Counted from the stretch's first letter, positions 1-7,916 are shown. The stretch is DNA of 30,556 nt from Dehalococcoidia bacterium (GCA_030753265.1 JASMCQ010000053.1:1-30556), one strand, 5' to 3'. The notes: generated from the sequence alone by a model not told the origin. A program made the numbers and translations.

Positions 1-246
1 GATGCTCTGGTCCCAGCGGCACAGCAGGAAGCAGGGATAGTCGATATTGTGATCGAAATGGTGGTGGGTGAAAAAGAGGTGATCAACCTTGGTGGGAAAC
101 AGGCCGGCCTTGACCAGCTTGTGGGTGGCGGCCGGGCCGCAATCGAACATCAGCAACTCGCCGGCCACGCTCAGCACGTGAGCGCTGCCAAACCGGGTTG
201 CCGTTGGGGTCGGCGTGCCCGCTCCCAGCACGTAAATTTCCGCCAT
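1..246 (-). CDS. Metallo-beta-lactamase-fold hydrolase, N-terminal part (truncated by window edge)
   Basis: The first 82 residues of a metallo-beta-lactamase superfamily protein are encoded on the minus strand and run off the window at base 1. The start ATG (246-244) has a GGAGGG ribosome binding site at 254-259 with a 7-nt spacer. The N terminus MAEIYVLGAGTPTPT and the metal motif HHHFDH (residues 61-66, giving the canonical H-x-H-x-D-H ligands) resemble ribonuclease Z-like and arylsulfatase-like members, which are dinuclear zinc hydrolases. The substrate cannot be inferred because most of the protein is missing. The gene is divergent from the zinc-ribbon gene at 624. Family assignment is firm; specific function is open. 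Confidence 0.85.
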   Translation of the reverse strand, partial: MAEIYVLGAGTPTPTATRFGSAHVLSVAGELLMFDCGPAATHKLVKAGLFPTKVDHLFFTHHHFDHNIDYPCFLLCRWDQSI

Positions 247-259
247 ACATTTGCCCTCC

Positions 260-529
260 GGGTAGACTGATGCGGATTAGGATACTCCGATGAGGCCTGG
301 ATGGCAAAGCTGGTGGCCTCACGCCGGAGGATTTCCCAAAATACCGGCGGTCCCGGCAAGCCGCTTTCGCCATCGTAGGGCTGTGCCCATTGGCCCCTGG
401 CGTGGGGTTCGAGGGACTCGCGGTGTTCGGTCGGTACCCGGCAGTTGGAAACGCCGGCGCCATCGCCCAAGTCGACGGTCCGCTGGGTGGGGCCTGGGTG
501 AAACGAGCTACCCGCCGGCGTTTTTCGAT
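260..529. other. Intergenic region with no recognisable gene
   Basis: Between the divergent starts at 246 and 624 the open frames on either strand show no recognisable protein and no good ribosome binding site. The only supported feature is the promoter-like sequence near its right end. Confidence 0.5.
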
Positions 530-558
530 TTGACAGCAAGATTGTCCACTGGTAAATT
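530..558 (+). promoter_or_regulatory. Sigma-70-type promoter for the FmdB-type gene
   Basis: A perfect -35 box TTGACA (530-535) is followed after 17 nt by TAAATT (553-558, four of six matches to the -10 consensus) in an AT-rich stretch. It faces the zinc-ribbon gene starting at 624. Confidence 0.55.
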
Positions 559-623
559 ATATTAGTTGTTACTTGGCGCTCGGGCGACCCGAGCGCTAAT
601 TGGAGTTTCCCCGGAGGGTCCTG

Positions 624-980
624 GTGCCTCGCTACGATTACCGATGTCTCAGTTGTGATGACGAATTTGAGTTGGTCCAGAGTTTTGCTGAGGCCGGTAC
701 GGGCACTTGCCCCGCGTGCTCGGGGGCGGGCCGCCGCGTGTTCCACGCCGTGCCGGTGATCTACAAAGGCTCCGGCTTTTACACCACCGACTACGGCCGC
801 CCCAAGCCGCCAATTGAGAACGGGTCGAAGGATAGCCCGGCCAAGAAATCCGAATCCGGCGAAAGCGCATCGACCAGCGAAAACGGCAAAGTAACCGGCA
901 AGGAAAGCTCCTCCAACGGTTCGTCCTCTTCGGATAAGTCATCGGCCAAGGCCGGCAGCGATACCAAGGCTTCTACCTAA
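624..980 (+). CDS. FmdB family zinc-ribbon protein
   Basis: A 118-residue protein of the FmdB/CxxC_CXXC_SSSS family, small regulatory or nucleic-acid-associated zinc-ribbon proteins of unclear role. The chosen GTG start (624) has a GGAGGG site at 613-618 and gives the typical N terminus (M)PRYDYRC; the longer frame from 600 would place the ribosome binding site inside the gene. Zinc ligands are C8-x2-C11 and C29-x2-C32. After about residue 70 the chain becomes a Ser/Lys/Gly/Glu-rich low-complexity tail, which is common in this family and probably disordered. dtd follows 56 bp downstream on the same strand. Confidence 0.85.
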   Translation: MPRYDYRCLSCDDEFELVQSFAEAGTGTCPACSGAGRRVFHAVPVIYKGSGFYTTDYGRPKPPIENGSKDSPAKKSESGESASTSENGKVTGKESSSNGSSSSDKSSAKAGSDTKAST

Positions 981-1036
981 GCGCGATTCCGGGCAAGGGC
1001 CTCCAGGGACGTGATGCCACCAGGGAGCTGGCTCCA

Positions 1037-1501
1037 TTGCGGGCGTTAATCCAACGAGTGGCGAGCGCCACGGTGCTGGTGGAGGACCTGGAAGTGGGGC
1101 GAATCGGCCCCGGCCTGGTGATCTTCTTGGGGGTCGGCAGGGAAGACGAGGAGTCCGACGCCCAGTACCTGGTAGACAAGATAGTCAACCTGAGAATCTT
1201 CGCCGACGAAGAGAACCGCTTCAACCGCTCCGCCCTGGATGTAGGGGCGGAGTTTTTATTGGTCAGCCAGTTTACCCTCTACGCGGGCACCCGCAAAGGC
1301 CGGAGGCCCGATTTCACCCAGGCGGCCCAGCCCGAGGAGGCGCGGCGGCTCTATGAGCACGCGACAGACCTCTTCCGCCAATCTGGGTTGAAGGTGGCCA
1401 CGGGCCGGTTCCAGGAGTATATGCAGGTGCATCTGGTGAACGACGGGCCGGTGACCATCCTCCTGGACAGCGCCGACCGCCAGCGGCCCCGGCGCGGCTA
1501 A
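1037..1501 (+). CDS. dtd: D-aminoacyl-tRNA deacylase
   Basis: Full-length DTD (154 aa, usual length about 145-150). The enzyme hydrolyses D-amino acids mischarged on tRNA, recycling tRNA in the cytoplasm. The two hallmark motifs are present: SQFTLYA (the Ser-Gln-x-Thr active-site motif) and NDGPVT (the Gly-cisPro motif that excludes L-aminoacyl groups). The start is TTG at 1037, giving MRALIQRVASATV, which matches the conserved DTD N terminus; GGGAG lies about 9 nt upstream. It probably shares a transcript with the zinc-ribbon gene. Its stop codon overlaps that of the convergent DinB-type gene. Confidence 0.95.
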   Translation: MRALIQRVASATVLVEDLEVGRIGPGLVIFLGVGREDEESDAQYLVDKIVNLRIFADEENRFNRSALDVGAEFLLVSQFTLYAGTRKGRRPDFTQAAQPEEARRLYEHATDLFRQSGLKVATGRFQEYMQVHLVNDGPVTILLDSADRQRPRRG

Positions 1502-2025
1502 CGGTGCCAGCCCATCCCCAGGAAGTACCCTCGTAGATAGGCGATTTGCCCGCCGTGGGAGACGGCGTCCCAGGTCATCTGCCCCAGGGCGGAGGCCACG
1601 GTCCGGGGCTCGTTCGAAGGCGGGAAGACGATCGTGTTCTCCAGCTCGGCAGGTGTGACGGAGGATAGGAACTCCCTGGCAGCGGCTCTCACCGCCTGGT
1701 AATACCCTATCTGCACGTCACTGGCCGGCGCCGACCACGCCGCCACCTGAGCGGCGGTCCAGCCCACTCCCCGGTCATCGGGGTCACCCGCCATGCCGAA
1801 CCTCCGGTGCCAGTCTTCCGATATCCATAGCTGCGGCTTCCCTCGAAACCGGGTGGTCATGAAGGTGTCCACCACCCGGCTCATATGCCACAGAAGCCAG
1901 GCGATGGAGTTGCACTGGTCCGACGGCTGCCGGGCCAGAGTGGCGTCATCCAGGCTCTCCAGGGCCCGGTCGATCATGTCCCAGTTCCGCTCCAAGGCGG
2001 TGCCAATGGATTCGGTAGCCGCCAT
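1498..2025 (-). CDS. DinB-superfamily protein
   Basis: A 175-aa protein with the DinB/YfiT four-helix-bundle pattern: an N-terminal amphipathic helix, WLLWHMSRVVD (His47) in helix 2, and a C-terminal SHGGQIAYLRG segment (His157). Members bind a metal through three His and include thiol-dependent transferases and many stress proteins of unknown function. The second ligand normally sits four residues before the last His; here that position is Asp153. The start ATG (2025) has AAGGAGG at 2031-2037. The gene converges on dtd with a 4-bp overlap of stop codons. The substrate is unknown. Confidence 0.8.
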   Translation of the reverse strand: MAATESIGTALERNWDMIDRALESLDDATLARQPSDQCNSIAWLLWHMSRVVDTFMTTRFRGKPQLWISEDWHRRFGMAGDPDDRGVGWTAAQVAAWSAPASDVQIGYYQAVRAAAREFLSSVTPAELENTIVFPPSNEPRTVASALGQMTWDAVSHGGQIAYLRGYFLGMGWHR

Positions 2026-2135
2026 CGTGGCCTCCTTCTAGTCCAGTGCCTCGTAGATTGCTTGATCCCGTTCGTTATCCCGGTGAAGGCCGGGACCCAG
2101 GTAATGCTTCCGTGGGTTCCGGCTTTCGCCGGAAA

Positions 2136-2189
2136 GACGATCGTCGGGAGAGGATGTCGCCCGGCTCCGCCGACGTAAAGCTATTTGCA
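2136..2189. repeat. Dispersed repeat B, copy 1
   Basis: This 54-bp block aligns without gaps to 23823-23876 with 44 matches. The conserved core runs from GACGATCGT through GTCGCCC to GTAAAGCTATTT. Just upstream of each copy is a further related stretch beginning near ATCCCGG. It fills the gap between the DinB-type gene and nadC. Confidence 0.75.
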
Positions 2190-2198
2190 AGAGAGAAC

Positions 2199-3053
2199 TC
2201 AGTTGAATTCGAGGTCCAGGCTGATGTCCAATGCCCGGGGTGAGTGGGTCAGCCCGCCGATGGAGATCAGGTCCACCCCCGTCTCGGCAACGGCGCGCAC
2301 GGTCTCCATGGTGATACCGCCCGAAGCCTCCACCAGCGCCCGTCCCCCAATGATGTCCACCGCCTGCTTCATCACCGGCGCCGGCATATTGTCCAGCATG
2401 ATGATATGGGCGCCGGCCTCCACCGCTTCCCGCACCTCCTCCAGGGTTTCCACCTCCACCTCCACCTTGATGGTGTGAGAAGCGCGGGACAGGGCCAGGT
2501 GGATGACCTCCTTGAGGCCCATCCTCTCGGAACGCAGGGCTTGAATGTGATTGTCCTTGATCAGGATGCCGTCGGCCATATTCAGCCGGTGGTTGTGACC
2601 GCCTCCCATGCGCACCGAGTACTTGTCCAGAAAGCGGTGGCCCGGCGCCGTCTTGCGGGTGTCCACGATGCGGGCCGGGCACCCCTCGATGGCCTTCACG
2701 TATCGATTGGTCTCGCTGGCGATGCCGCTCATTCGTTGCAAAAAGTTCAGCGCGGTGCGTTCGGCCCGCAGGATGCCGGCCGCCGGGCCCTCCACCCGGA
2801 CGATGCCGTCCCCAGGGGAGAGGGCCGAACCGTCGGCAAGTAACACCCGGGCGTCCAGGCCGGGGTCCACTCGCCGGAAGACGGCCAGCGCCACGTCCAC
2901 TCCCGCCAAGAAGCCGTGGTCCTTGGCGCGAACCATTCCCACGCCGGTGACCTCCGCCGGCACCAGGGCCGCGGTCGTGGGGTCGTTGAAGGCCTGGTCT
3001 TCAGTGAGGGCGGCGTCGATCAGCCGGTAAACCTCGGGGGGCAACTCGCTCAC
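2199..3053 (-). CDS. nadC: Nicotinate-nucleotide diphosphorylase (quinolinate phosphoribosyltransferase)
   Basis: A 284-aa NadC, which converts quinolinate and PRPP to nicotinate mononucleotide, CO2 and PPi in de novo NAD synthesis. Recognisable segments in order are RTALNFLQRMSG, VDTRKTAPGHR (PRPP/quinolinate-binding Arg and Lys), GGGHNHR, ILIKDNHI, VEVEVE, MLDNM and EASGGI, ending with the (beta/alpha)-barrel strand SIGGLTHS. The GTG start at 3053 is preferred: AGGAGGGA at 3061-3068 sits 7 nt away, whereas the upstream ATG at 3083 would include that site within the coding region. nadA, the enzyme making the substrate, is 1.2 kb away on the same strand but is separated by the divergently oriented metal-transporter gene. 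Confidence 0.95.
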   Translation of the reverse strand: MSELPPEVYRLIDAALTEDQAFNDPTTAALVPAEVTGVGMVRAKDHGFLAGVDVALAVFRRVDPGLDARVLLADGSALSPGDGIVRVEGPAAGILRAERTALNFLQRMSGIASETNRYVKAIEGCPARIVDTRKTAPGHRFLDKYSVRMGGGHNHRLNMADGILIKDNHIQALRSERMGLKEVIHLALSRASHTIKVEVEVETLEEVREAVEAGAHIIMLDNMPAPVMKQAVDIIGGRALVEASGGITMETVRAVAETGVDLISIGGLTHSPRALDISLDLEFN

Positions 3054-3083
3054 GAAAACATCCCTCCTAGGCCAACACGCCAT

Positions 3084-3247
3084 AGCTGCTCGGCCTTAAA
3101 AGCACCCTGGCATTTGTCACCCCGAGCGAAACGAGGATTCTGGGGTTGTGGGTCCAGGCCGCCGAAGGGAACCCCGCACCAGATTCCTCGTCATTTCGCT
3201 CCTCAGAATGACGATATTGGGGCAAGACCCGCCGAAGCTGCTCGGCC
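3084..3247. repeat. Palindromic repeat element flanked by 12-bp direct repeats
   Basis: Imperfect inverted arms (about 3115-3144 and 3180-3213, sharing the GAGCGAAACGAGGATTCTGG-like sequence) would form a long hairpin. The block is bracketed by two exact copies of AGCTGCTCGGCC at 3084-3095 and 3236-3247, which could be a target duplication or part of the element. No protein is encoded. It lies upstream of nadC. Confidence 0.65.
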
Positions 3248-3322
3248 CAGGTTGATCATAGCACACCTTCCGGTGGTGCAATTAGCCTTGCTGAATATGC
3301 GGAATTAACCCTGGGGTGGGGT

Positions 3323-3362
3323 ATGATAGCTATAGTGACCACTGCAATTGCATAGCTATCAT
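3323..3362. promoter_or_regulatory. 11-bp perfect dyad, candidate operator of the metal transporter gene
   Basis: ATGATAGCTAT (3323-3333) and its exact reverse complement (3352-3362) are separated by 18 nt and end 17 nt before the transporter start codon. The left arm overlaps a TATGAT -10-like hexamer (3322-3327), so a protein bound here could block the promoter or initiation. No convincing -35 box is seen at normal spacing. Confidence 0.55.
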
Positions 3363-3379
3363 CGATGGCGGGAGACGGC

Positions 3380-4153
3380 ATGAGCCGGCAAGCCTCCGAC
3401 TCGATGGACCAACTCACGGCCGCTCACACGACGAGCTCCATTCAAGCCCGGCTCCGAGCCGGCCCGACCCACAGCTACTTTCCCGACTTCGTCTACGGCG
3501 CGATCGACGGAACGGTGACGACGTTTGCCGTGGTTTCCGGGGTTCTGGGGGCGGAGCTGTCCTCAGGCGTGGTCATCATACTTGGCTTGGCGAACCTCAT
3601 CGCGGACGGGTTCAGCATGGCGATCAGCAACCTTCTGGGCCGGCGGGCTGAGATTCAGATCCGAGAGAAGGCCCGTCGCACGGAAGAGCATCATGTGCTC
3701 ACCGTGCCGGAGGGAGAAAGGGAGGAGATACGCCAGATATTCGCCGCCAAGGGGTTCTCGGGGGACGACCTGGAGAGAGTGGTGGAGGTCCTGACCGCGG
3801 ACCGGGACCGTTGGGTGGATACCATGCTCAAAGAAGAGCTCGGCCTGGCCCTTGGCGGCGGGTCGCCGTGGCGCGCCGCCTTCGTCACCTTTGCCGCCTT
3901 CCTGTTGGCCGGATCGTTGCCGCTTCTGGCGTTCCTGTATCAGGCGGCGGTCCCGGGTGGCCTGCCTCAGCCCTTCATCTGGAGCGCCGTGATGACCGGC
4001 ATCGCCTTCTTTGCCGTCGGGGCCCTCAAGAGCAAGGTCGTCGAGGGACGCTGGTATCTGGGAGGGTTGGAAACCCTGGCGGTTGGGGGCACCGCCGCGG
4101 GTCTGGCCTACGTGGTCGGCATGCTGCTGAGAGGAGTGGTGGATGCCGTGTAG
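3380..4153 (+). CDS. VIT1/CCC1 family iron/manganese transporter
   Basis: A 257-aa integral membrane protein of the VIT1/CCC1 family, which moves Fe2+ or Mn2+ out of the cytosol. The N-terminal part has the signature [18 protein letters not shown] (TM1) and [19 protein letters not shown] (TM2). A long acidic cytoplasmic segment follows (KARRTEEHH to [12 protein letters not shown]) with Glu/Asp spaced as in the metal-binding helices of plant VIT1. Three further TM helices end in [13 protein letters not shown]. The ATG at 3380 has GGGAG at 3370-3374 with a 5-nt spacer and is preferred over the ATG at 3365. The preceding dyad suggests control by a metal- or stress-responsive repressor (inference). 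Confidence 0.88.
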   Translation: MSRQASDSMDQLTAAHTTSSIQARLRAGPTHSYFPDFVYGAIDGTVTTFAVVSGVLGAELSSGVVIILGLANLIADGFSMAISNLLGRRAEIQIREKARRTEEHHVLTVPEGEREEIRQIFAAKGFSGDDLERVVEVLTADRDRWVDTMLKEELGLALGGGSPWRAAFVTFAAFLLAGSLPLLAFLYQAAVPGGLPQPFIWSAVMTGIAFFAVGALKSKVVEGRWYLGGLETLAVGGTAAGLAYVVGMLLRGVVDAV

Positions 4154-4194
4154 ACCGGCGCCGCCTCCGCCGGCCTCTAGCGAATCACCGGTCC

Positions 4195-4212
4195 GGATTC
4201 GGCCTCGAATCC
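4195..4212. terminator. Hairpin between convergent genes, possible terminator
   Basis: GGATTCG-GCCT-CGAATCC forms a perfect 7-bp stem in the short gap between the convergent transporter gene and nadA. It lacks a T-run, so terminator function is uncertain. Confidence 0.3.
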
Positions 4213-4246
4213 ATCCGGATGGAGGACACCGGGTGCGGCGCGGCCC

Positions 4247-5464
4247 CTACCGGAGCGCGAGCATCCGGTTCAGGGCGACCTGTGCCTCGACCCTAATGTC
4301 CTCAGGCACGGTGATCTGGTTGACCACTTGACCTTCGGCCAGGCCTTCCAGCACCCACAGGACGTAGGCGGGATGAATGCGGTACATGGTGGAGCAAGGG
4401 CAGGTCACCGGGTCGAGGCAGAAGACCACCTTGTCCGGGTTGTTCAGCGCCAGCCGGTGGACCAGGCTGATCTCCGTCCCCACGGCCCACCTGCTGCCGG
4501 GAGGGGCCTCGTTGATGGCCTTTCGGATGAACTCGGTGGAGCCGACCAGGTCGGCTGCCTGGGCCGTCTCCATGGTGCACTCGGGGTGCACGATGACGTT
4601 GATGTCCGGATAGCGTTCCCGAGCTGCCTGAATCTGTCCCACCGTGAACCTGGTATGGACCGAGCAGTGGCCTTGCCAGAGGATGAGCTTGGCCCGGCGC
4701 AGCTGGTCCGGTGTGTTACCGCCCAAGCGCCGGAACGGGTTCCAAACCACCATCTCCTCTAGGGGGATGCCCAGCTTCAGCCCGGTGTTGCGTCCCAGGT
4801 GTTGGTCCGGCAGGAAGAGAATCCGCCCGGCCTGCCCGAAACCCCACTTCATCACGGCTGCGGCGTTGGACGAGGTGCAGACGGCGCCTCCGTTGCGGCC
4901 GCACAGAGCTTTGATGCCGGCGATGGAGTTCATGTAAGTGACGGGAATGATACCGCCGGAGCCTCCCAGCACCTGTTCCAGGTCCTCCCAGGCGTCCTCC
5001 ACATCGTCCATGGGAGCCATGTCAGCCATGGAACACCCGGCGGTGAGGTTGGGCAAGACCACTTTCTGGTGGGGCGCGCATAGGATGCACGCGGTCTCCG
5101 CCATGAAGTGGACGCCACAGAAGACAATATAGCTGGCGTCCAGCAGGGAGGCTGCCTCTTGAGACAACAGGAAGGAGTCACCCTGGAAATCGGCATGCTT
5201 GATGACCTCTTCCCTCTGGTAGTGGTGTCCCAGTACGGTCACCGATTTGCCCAGGCGTTCCCGGACGCGCCGGATACGCTCGTCCAGCTCCTCGGCCGTG
5301 GAATCAAGGTACTGGCCGGGGATCTTCTGCCAGCGTATGTTTACAGCCAGTTCTTCGGCCAACGGCCGGGCGGGCAGTTCGTCTTCCGACTTGCAGAAGG
5401 CGGAGTGCTCGATCTCGGTTATCGGGATTTCAGGTTTACGGGTCTTGATGACCACGGTCGACAT
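4247..5464 (-). CDS. nadA: Quinolinate synthase
   Basis: A 405-aa NadA, a [4Fe-4S] enzyme condensing iminoaspartate with dihydroxyacetone phosphate to quinolinate. Seen are VLGHHYQREEV (substrate His), GDSFLLS, FCGVHFMAETA (first cluster Cys), NLTAGCSMAD, TYMNS, the CTSSNAA loop, LFLPDQHLGRNT, HPECTME (second cluster Cys) and a C-terminal CPC motif containing the third. The length fits the long NadA type with an extra N-terminal segment. The ATG at 5464 is chosen; an alternative TTG at 5488 would overlap the miaB stop (5485-5487) and allow translational coupling. Neither start has a strong ribosome binding site. The gene follows miaB closely and is probably co-transcribed with it. Confidence 0.95.
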   Translation of the reverse strand: MSTVVIKTRKPEIPITEIEHSAFCKSEDELPARPLAEELAVNIRWQKIPGQYLDSTAEELDERIRRVRERLGKSVTVLGHHYQREEVIKHADFQGDSFLLSQEAASLLDASYIVFCGVHFMAETACILCAPHQKVVLPNLTAGCSMADMAPMDDVEDAWEDLEQVLGGSGGIIPVTYMNSIAGIKALCGRNGGAVCTSSNAAAVMKWGFGQAGRILFLPDQHLGRNTGLKLGIPLEEMVVWNPFRRLGGNTPDQLRRAKLILWQGHCSVHTRFTVGQIQAARERYPDINVIVHPECTMETAQAADLVGSTEFIRKAINEAPPGSRWAVGTEISLVHRLALNNPDKVVFCLDPVTCPCSTMYRIHPAYVLWVLEGLAEGQVVNQITVPEDIRVEAQVALNRMLALR

Positions 5465-5484
5465 CCTCGTAGGGGTGATTCGGT

Positions 5485-6765
5485 TCAACCACCAGCCAGC
5501 GTCCCCTGGAGCGACCAGGGGGTGGCCCGGGTAATCTTGACGTTTTCCAAACGTCCCAGATGGTCTCCTTCATCCTGGAAGAACACGAGCTTGTTGCTCC
5601 GGGTCCTTCCCTGCCACTTGCCTTTATGGCGCCCCTCCACCAGCACTTCCTCTTCACCGCCCACCAACGCGGCGTTGATCTCCTCCAGGATACTCTCTTG
5701 TAACTGTTCCACGCCACGGCGGCGCCGCGTCTTTTCTTCGTGAGAGATGTCGTCCTTCATCGTACGGCCGGCAACGGTTCCGGGACGAGGCGAGTAAGCG
5801 GCGCAGTGGACTTTATCGAAACGCAGCTCCGAAACCAGGTCCAGGGAGCGCCGGTACTGCTCGTCGGTCTCACCGGGGAACCCGACGATCACGTCGGTGC
5901 TCAGGGCGACATTGGGGATGGCATCACGCACGCGCCGGACCAAGTCGGCGTAAACGGCGCGAGTGTAAGGGCGGCGCATGCGGTGGAGGACTTCATCATC
6001 CCCTGCCTGCACCGGTAGGTTAATGTGCTCGCACACCTTGGGCAGCCGGGCCACTGCGCCGATGATTCTTTCGCCCATGAAAGAAGGGTGGGAGGTGAGG
6101 AATCGGATCCGTTCCAGCCCGGAGACCGGCTCAAGCCGCTCCAACAGGTCGGCCAGGTCCGGCTGGTCCGGCAGGTCGTTGCCGTAGGCGTCAACCGTTT
6201 GACCCAGCAGAGTGACTTCTTTAACCCCTCGGGCAGCCAGCAATTCCACCTCGCCAACTATCTCATCCAGGGGCCGGCTGGCCTGGCGCCCCCGGCGGTA
6301 AGGTATTATGCAGAAAGTGCACATCAGGTCGCAACCGTGGATGATGGGAACGTAGCAGGCCACGCCGGGCCGGTTCGGGGCCAGTGAGGCGATACACCTT
6401 TCCCAATCCAAGCCCAGGCGCTCCCCCACCAGGTCCAGAAGGGGGCCGAATTGCTGGGGGCGCATGAAGACGTCGACGTGCGGGAACCTCCGGCGAAGCT
6501 CCTCGGTCTTGGACCCCACCAAACAGCCCATGAGCGCGACCAGCCGGCGGGGCTCCTGTCGCTTCAGCGGCCGCATCGCCGCCAGGGTGCCCGTAACCTT
6601 GTCTTCGGCGCTCTGGCGCACGACGCAGGAGTTAACAACGATTACGTCGGCCTCGTTGGCTTCGCTCACCGAGTGCAAGCCCAGCTGTTCCAAAGCCGTA
6701 CCCAAACGCTCGGAGTCCGCCACATTCATTTGGCACCCGATAGTCGAAAGGTGAAAACTGTGCAT
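5485..6765 (-). CDS. miaB: tRNA-2-methylthio-N6-dimethylallyladenosine synthase
   Basis: A 426-aa MiaB-type radical SAM methylthiotransferase that adds a methylthio group to i6A37 of tRNAs reading UNN codons. Domain order: N-terminal UPF0004 domain with the Cys ligands in STIGCQMN, VNSCVVR and ALMGCLVG; radical-SAM domain with HGCDLMCTFCIIP (CxxxCxxC); and a C-terminal TRAM domain ending near VKITRATPWSLQG. The ATG at 6765 gives the usual short start MHSFHLSTIGCQMN; the longer frame to 6795 adds a non-homologous segment. No clear ribosome binding site is visible, so it may be weakly or leaderlessly initiated. It lies 37 bp from tRNA-Ser(GCU), which itself is not expected to be an i6A substrate. 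Confidence 0.94.
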   Translation of the reverse strand: MHSFHLSTIGCQMNVADSERLGTALEQLGLHSVSEANEADVIVVNSCVVRQSAEDKVTGTLAAMRPLKRQEPRRLVALMGCLVGSKTEELRRRFPHVDVFMRPQQFGPLLDLVGERLGLDWERCIASLAPNRPGVACYVPIIHGCDLMCTFCIIPYRRGRQASRPLDEIVGEVELLAARGVKEVTLLGQTVDAYGNDLPDQPDLADLLERLEPVSGLERIRFLTSHPSFMGERIIGAVARLPKVCEHINLPVQAGDDEVLHRMRRPYTRAVYADLVRRVRDAIPNVALSTDVIVGFPGETDEQYRRSLDLVSELRFDKVHCAAYSPRPGTVAGRTMKDDISHEEKTRRRRGVEQLQESILEEINAALVGGEEEVLVEGRHKGKWQGRTRSNKLVFFQDEGDHLGRLENVKITRATPWSLQGTLAGG

Positions 6766-6802
6766 ATTTGTTAGCCGAGGCGGCCGTAGGTACAAGAGAC
6801 GG

Positions 6803-6891
6803 CGGAGGGAATGGGATTCGAACCCATGAACCCGCTTTCACAGGTTAAGCGCTTAGCAGGCGCCCGCACTAGGCCACTATGCGATCCCTCC
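6803..6891 (-). tRNA. tRNA-Ser (anticodon GCU)
   Basis: A complete 89-nt class II tRNA is seen on the minus strand. The acceptor stem GGAGGGA (6891-6885) pairs with TCCCTCC (6810-6804), with discriminator G at 6803. The anticodon loop CTGCTAA carries GCT, the variable arm is long as expected for Ser, and the T-arm is ATGGG-TTCGAAT-CCCAT. CCA is not encoded. Confidence 0.95.
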
Positions 6892-7182
6892 CTGCTTGCA
6901 TACATGTTATCAAATGGGCTCAACCCCAGCAATACCATTTTTCGCGCCACACTGCAACCAGCCGTCCCGCAGGCGTGCGAAACGCAAGAAGCCCAAGAAA
7001 TAGCGGAGTTGCAGGTTAGCAAGCCCCTCAAAAGGCGGTCTGCAGGCCCCTCGCTACGCATGACCGTTATCAAAGCCGACGAATGTTCGATACTCCATAG
7101 GTTCGAAGAGGAACTTAACGTCAACCAATCGACTAGAGCCAATTCGTAAACCAAGACGCCATCCGCCGATCCGACAGCGGTA
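6892..7182. other. Intergenic region with no recognisable gene
   Basis: The stretch between tRNA-Ser and the Lrp-type promoter holds short open frames on both strands, but none has a ribosome binding site plus a recognisable product. It is less GC-rich than the flanking genes. Confidence 0.5.
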
Positions 7183-7211
7183 TTGACAACTTATCACCCC
7201 CAGCCTATGAT
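7183..7211 (+). promoter_or_regulatory. Strong sigma-70-type promoter of the Lrp/AsnC gene
   Basis: TTGACA (7183-7188) and TATGAT (7206-7211) are separated by exactly 17 nt, a near-perfect vegetative promoter. It would start transcription about 40 nt before the regulator start codon. Confidence 0.8.
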
Positions 7212-7255
7212 TGATTGTGACTACCTGATCCAAGAAATTATGGGGAGTGGCACCA

Positions 7256-7696
7256 ATGGACGAATTGGACCGCAAGATTATCGGCCTCTTGCAATTGGAC
7301 GGCCGAGCTTCAAACGCAAAGATTGCGCGGGAAGTTGGGGTCAGTGAAGGTACAGTGAGGCGGCGGTTGCGCCGGTTGATTCAAGACGACGTGGTCAAGG
7401 TGATTGCCGTCCCCAACCTGGAAAAGCTGGGATACGCTACCACGGCCCTGATCGGCCTCCAGACCGGCCCCGGCCGGTCGGATGCGGTGGCGGAGGCCAT
7501 CGCCAGCTTGGACGAAGCCCACTATGTAGCTATCACCACCGGGGCCTACGACGTTTTCATATGGGCTGGGTTGGAGTCGGCCGAAAGTCTGGGAACCTTC
7601 TTGAGGACCAAGATCGGGGTCATCGAGGGCGTCCAGCGCACTGAGACCTTCGTGAACCTGGCGATCAAGAAGCGCACCTACGGCTTGGTCCTGTAA
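7256..7696 (+). CDS. Lrp/AsnC family transcriptional regulator
   Basis: A 146-aa regulator with an N-terminal winged HTH (residues 1-60: MDELDRKIIGLLQLDGR, then the recognition region VSEGTVRRRLRRLIQDDVVK) and a C-terminal RAM/AsnC ligand-binding domain ending VQRTETFVNLAIKK. Members bind amino acids or other small molecules and form octamers on DNA. The ATG at 7256 has GGGGAG at 7242-7247 with an 8-nt spacer and is preferred to the GTG at 7247, which overlaps that site. It is a monocistronic unit under a strong promoter. The effector and target genes are unknown. Confidence 0.9.
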   Translation: MDELDRKIIGLLQLDGRASNAKIAREVGVSEGTVRRRLRRLIQDDVVKVIAVPNLEKLGYATTALIGLQTGPGRSDAVAEAIASLDEAHYVAITTGAYDVFIWAGLESAESLGTFLRTKIGVIEGVQRTETFVNLAIKKRTYGLVL

Positions 7697-7788
7697 CTCA
7701 GACCAGCCGGCAACCCGCACCGGATGCCCGGCATGGCGGCCGCTGATGGGAACACTGGGGAGTCATCCTCAGTTCCGAATCGCGGTCG

Positions 7789-7814
7789 CCGGTTTTTTGC
7801 GTAGACCGGTTTTT
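7789..7814 (+). terminator. Weak rho-independent terminator candidate after the Lrp gene
   Basis: CCGGT (7789-7793) can pair with ACCGG (7805-7809), followed directly by TTTTT (7810-7814). The stem is only 5 bp with a large loop, so support is modest. Confidence 0.35.
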
Positions 7815-7888
7815 GCATAGATAGGCAGCTCAAAGCCGGTGGGACTAAGCCGCTTCGGCGCCGGGTCTCGATCCGGCCAGGCCCGTTG

Positions 7889-7916
7889 TTGCAACCCGGT
7901 GGAGCTATGCTATAAT
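7889..7916 (+). promoter_or_regulatory. Promoter of the ferredoxin gene
   Basis: A perfect -10 box TATAAT (7911-7916) is preceded at 16 nt by TTGCAA (7889-7894). The start codon of the ferredoxin gene follows about 80 nt downstream. Confidence 0.6.

Noticed and set aside
290..565. Plus-strand open frame of 91 codons upstream of the zinc-ribbon gene
   Set aside because: It is Arg/Trp-rich with no ribosome binding site and overlaps the promoter, so it is unlikely to be coding.
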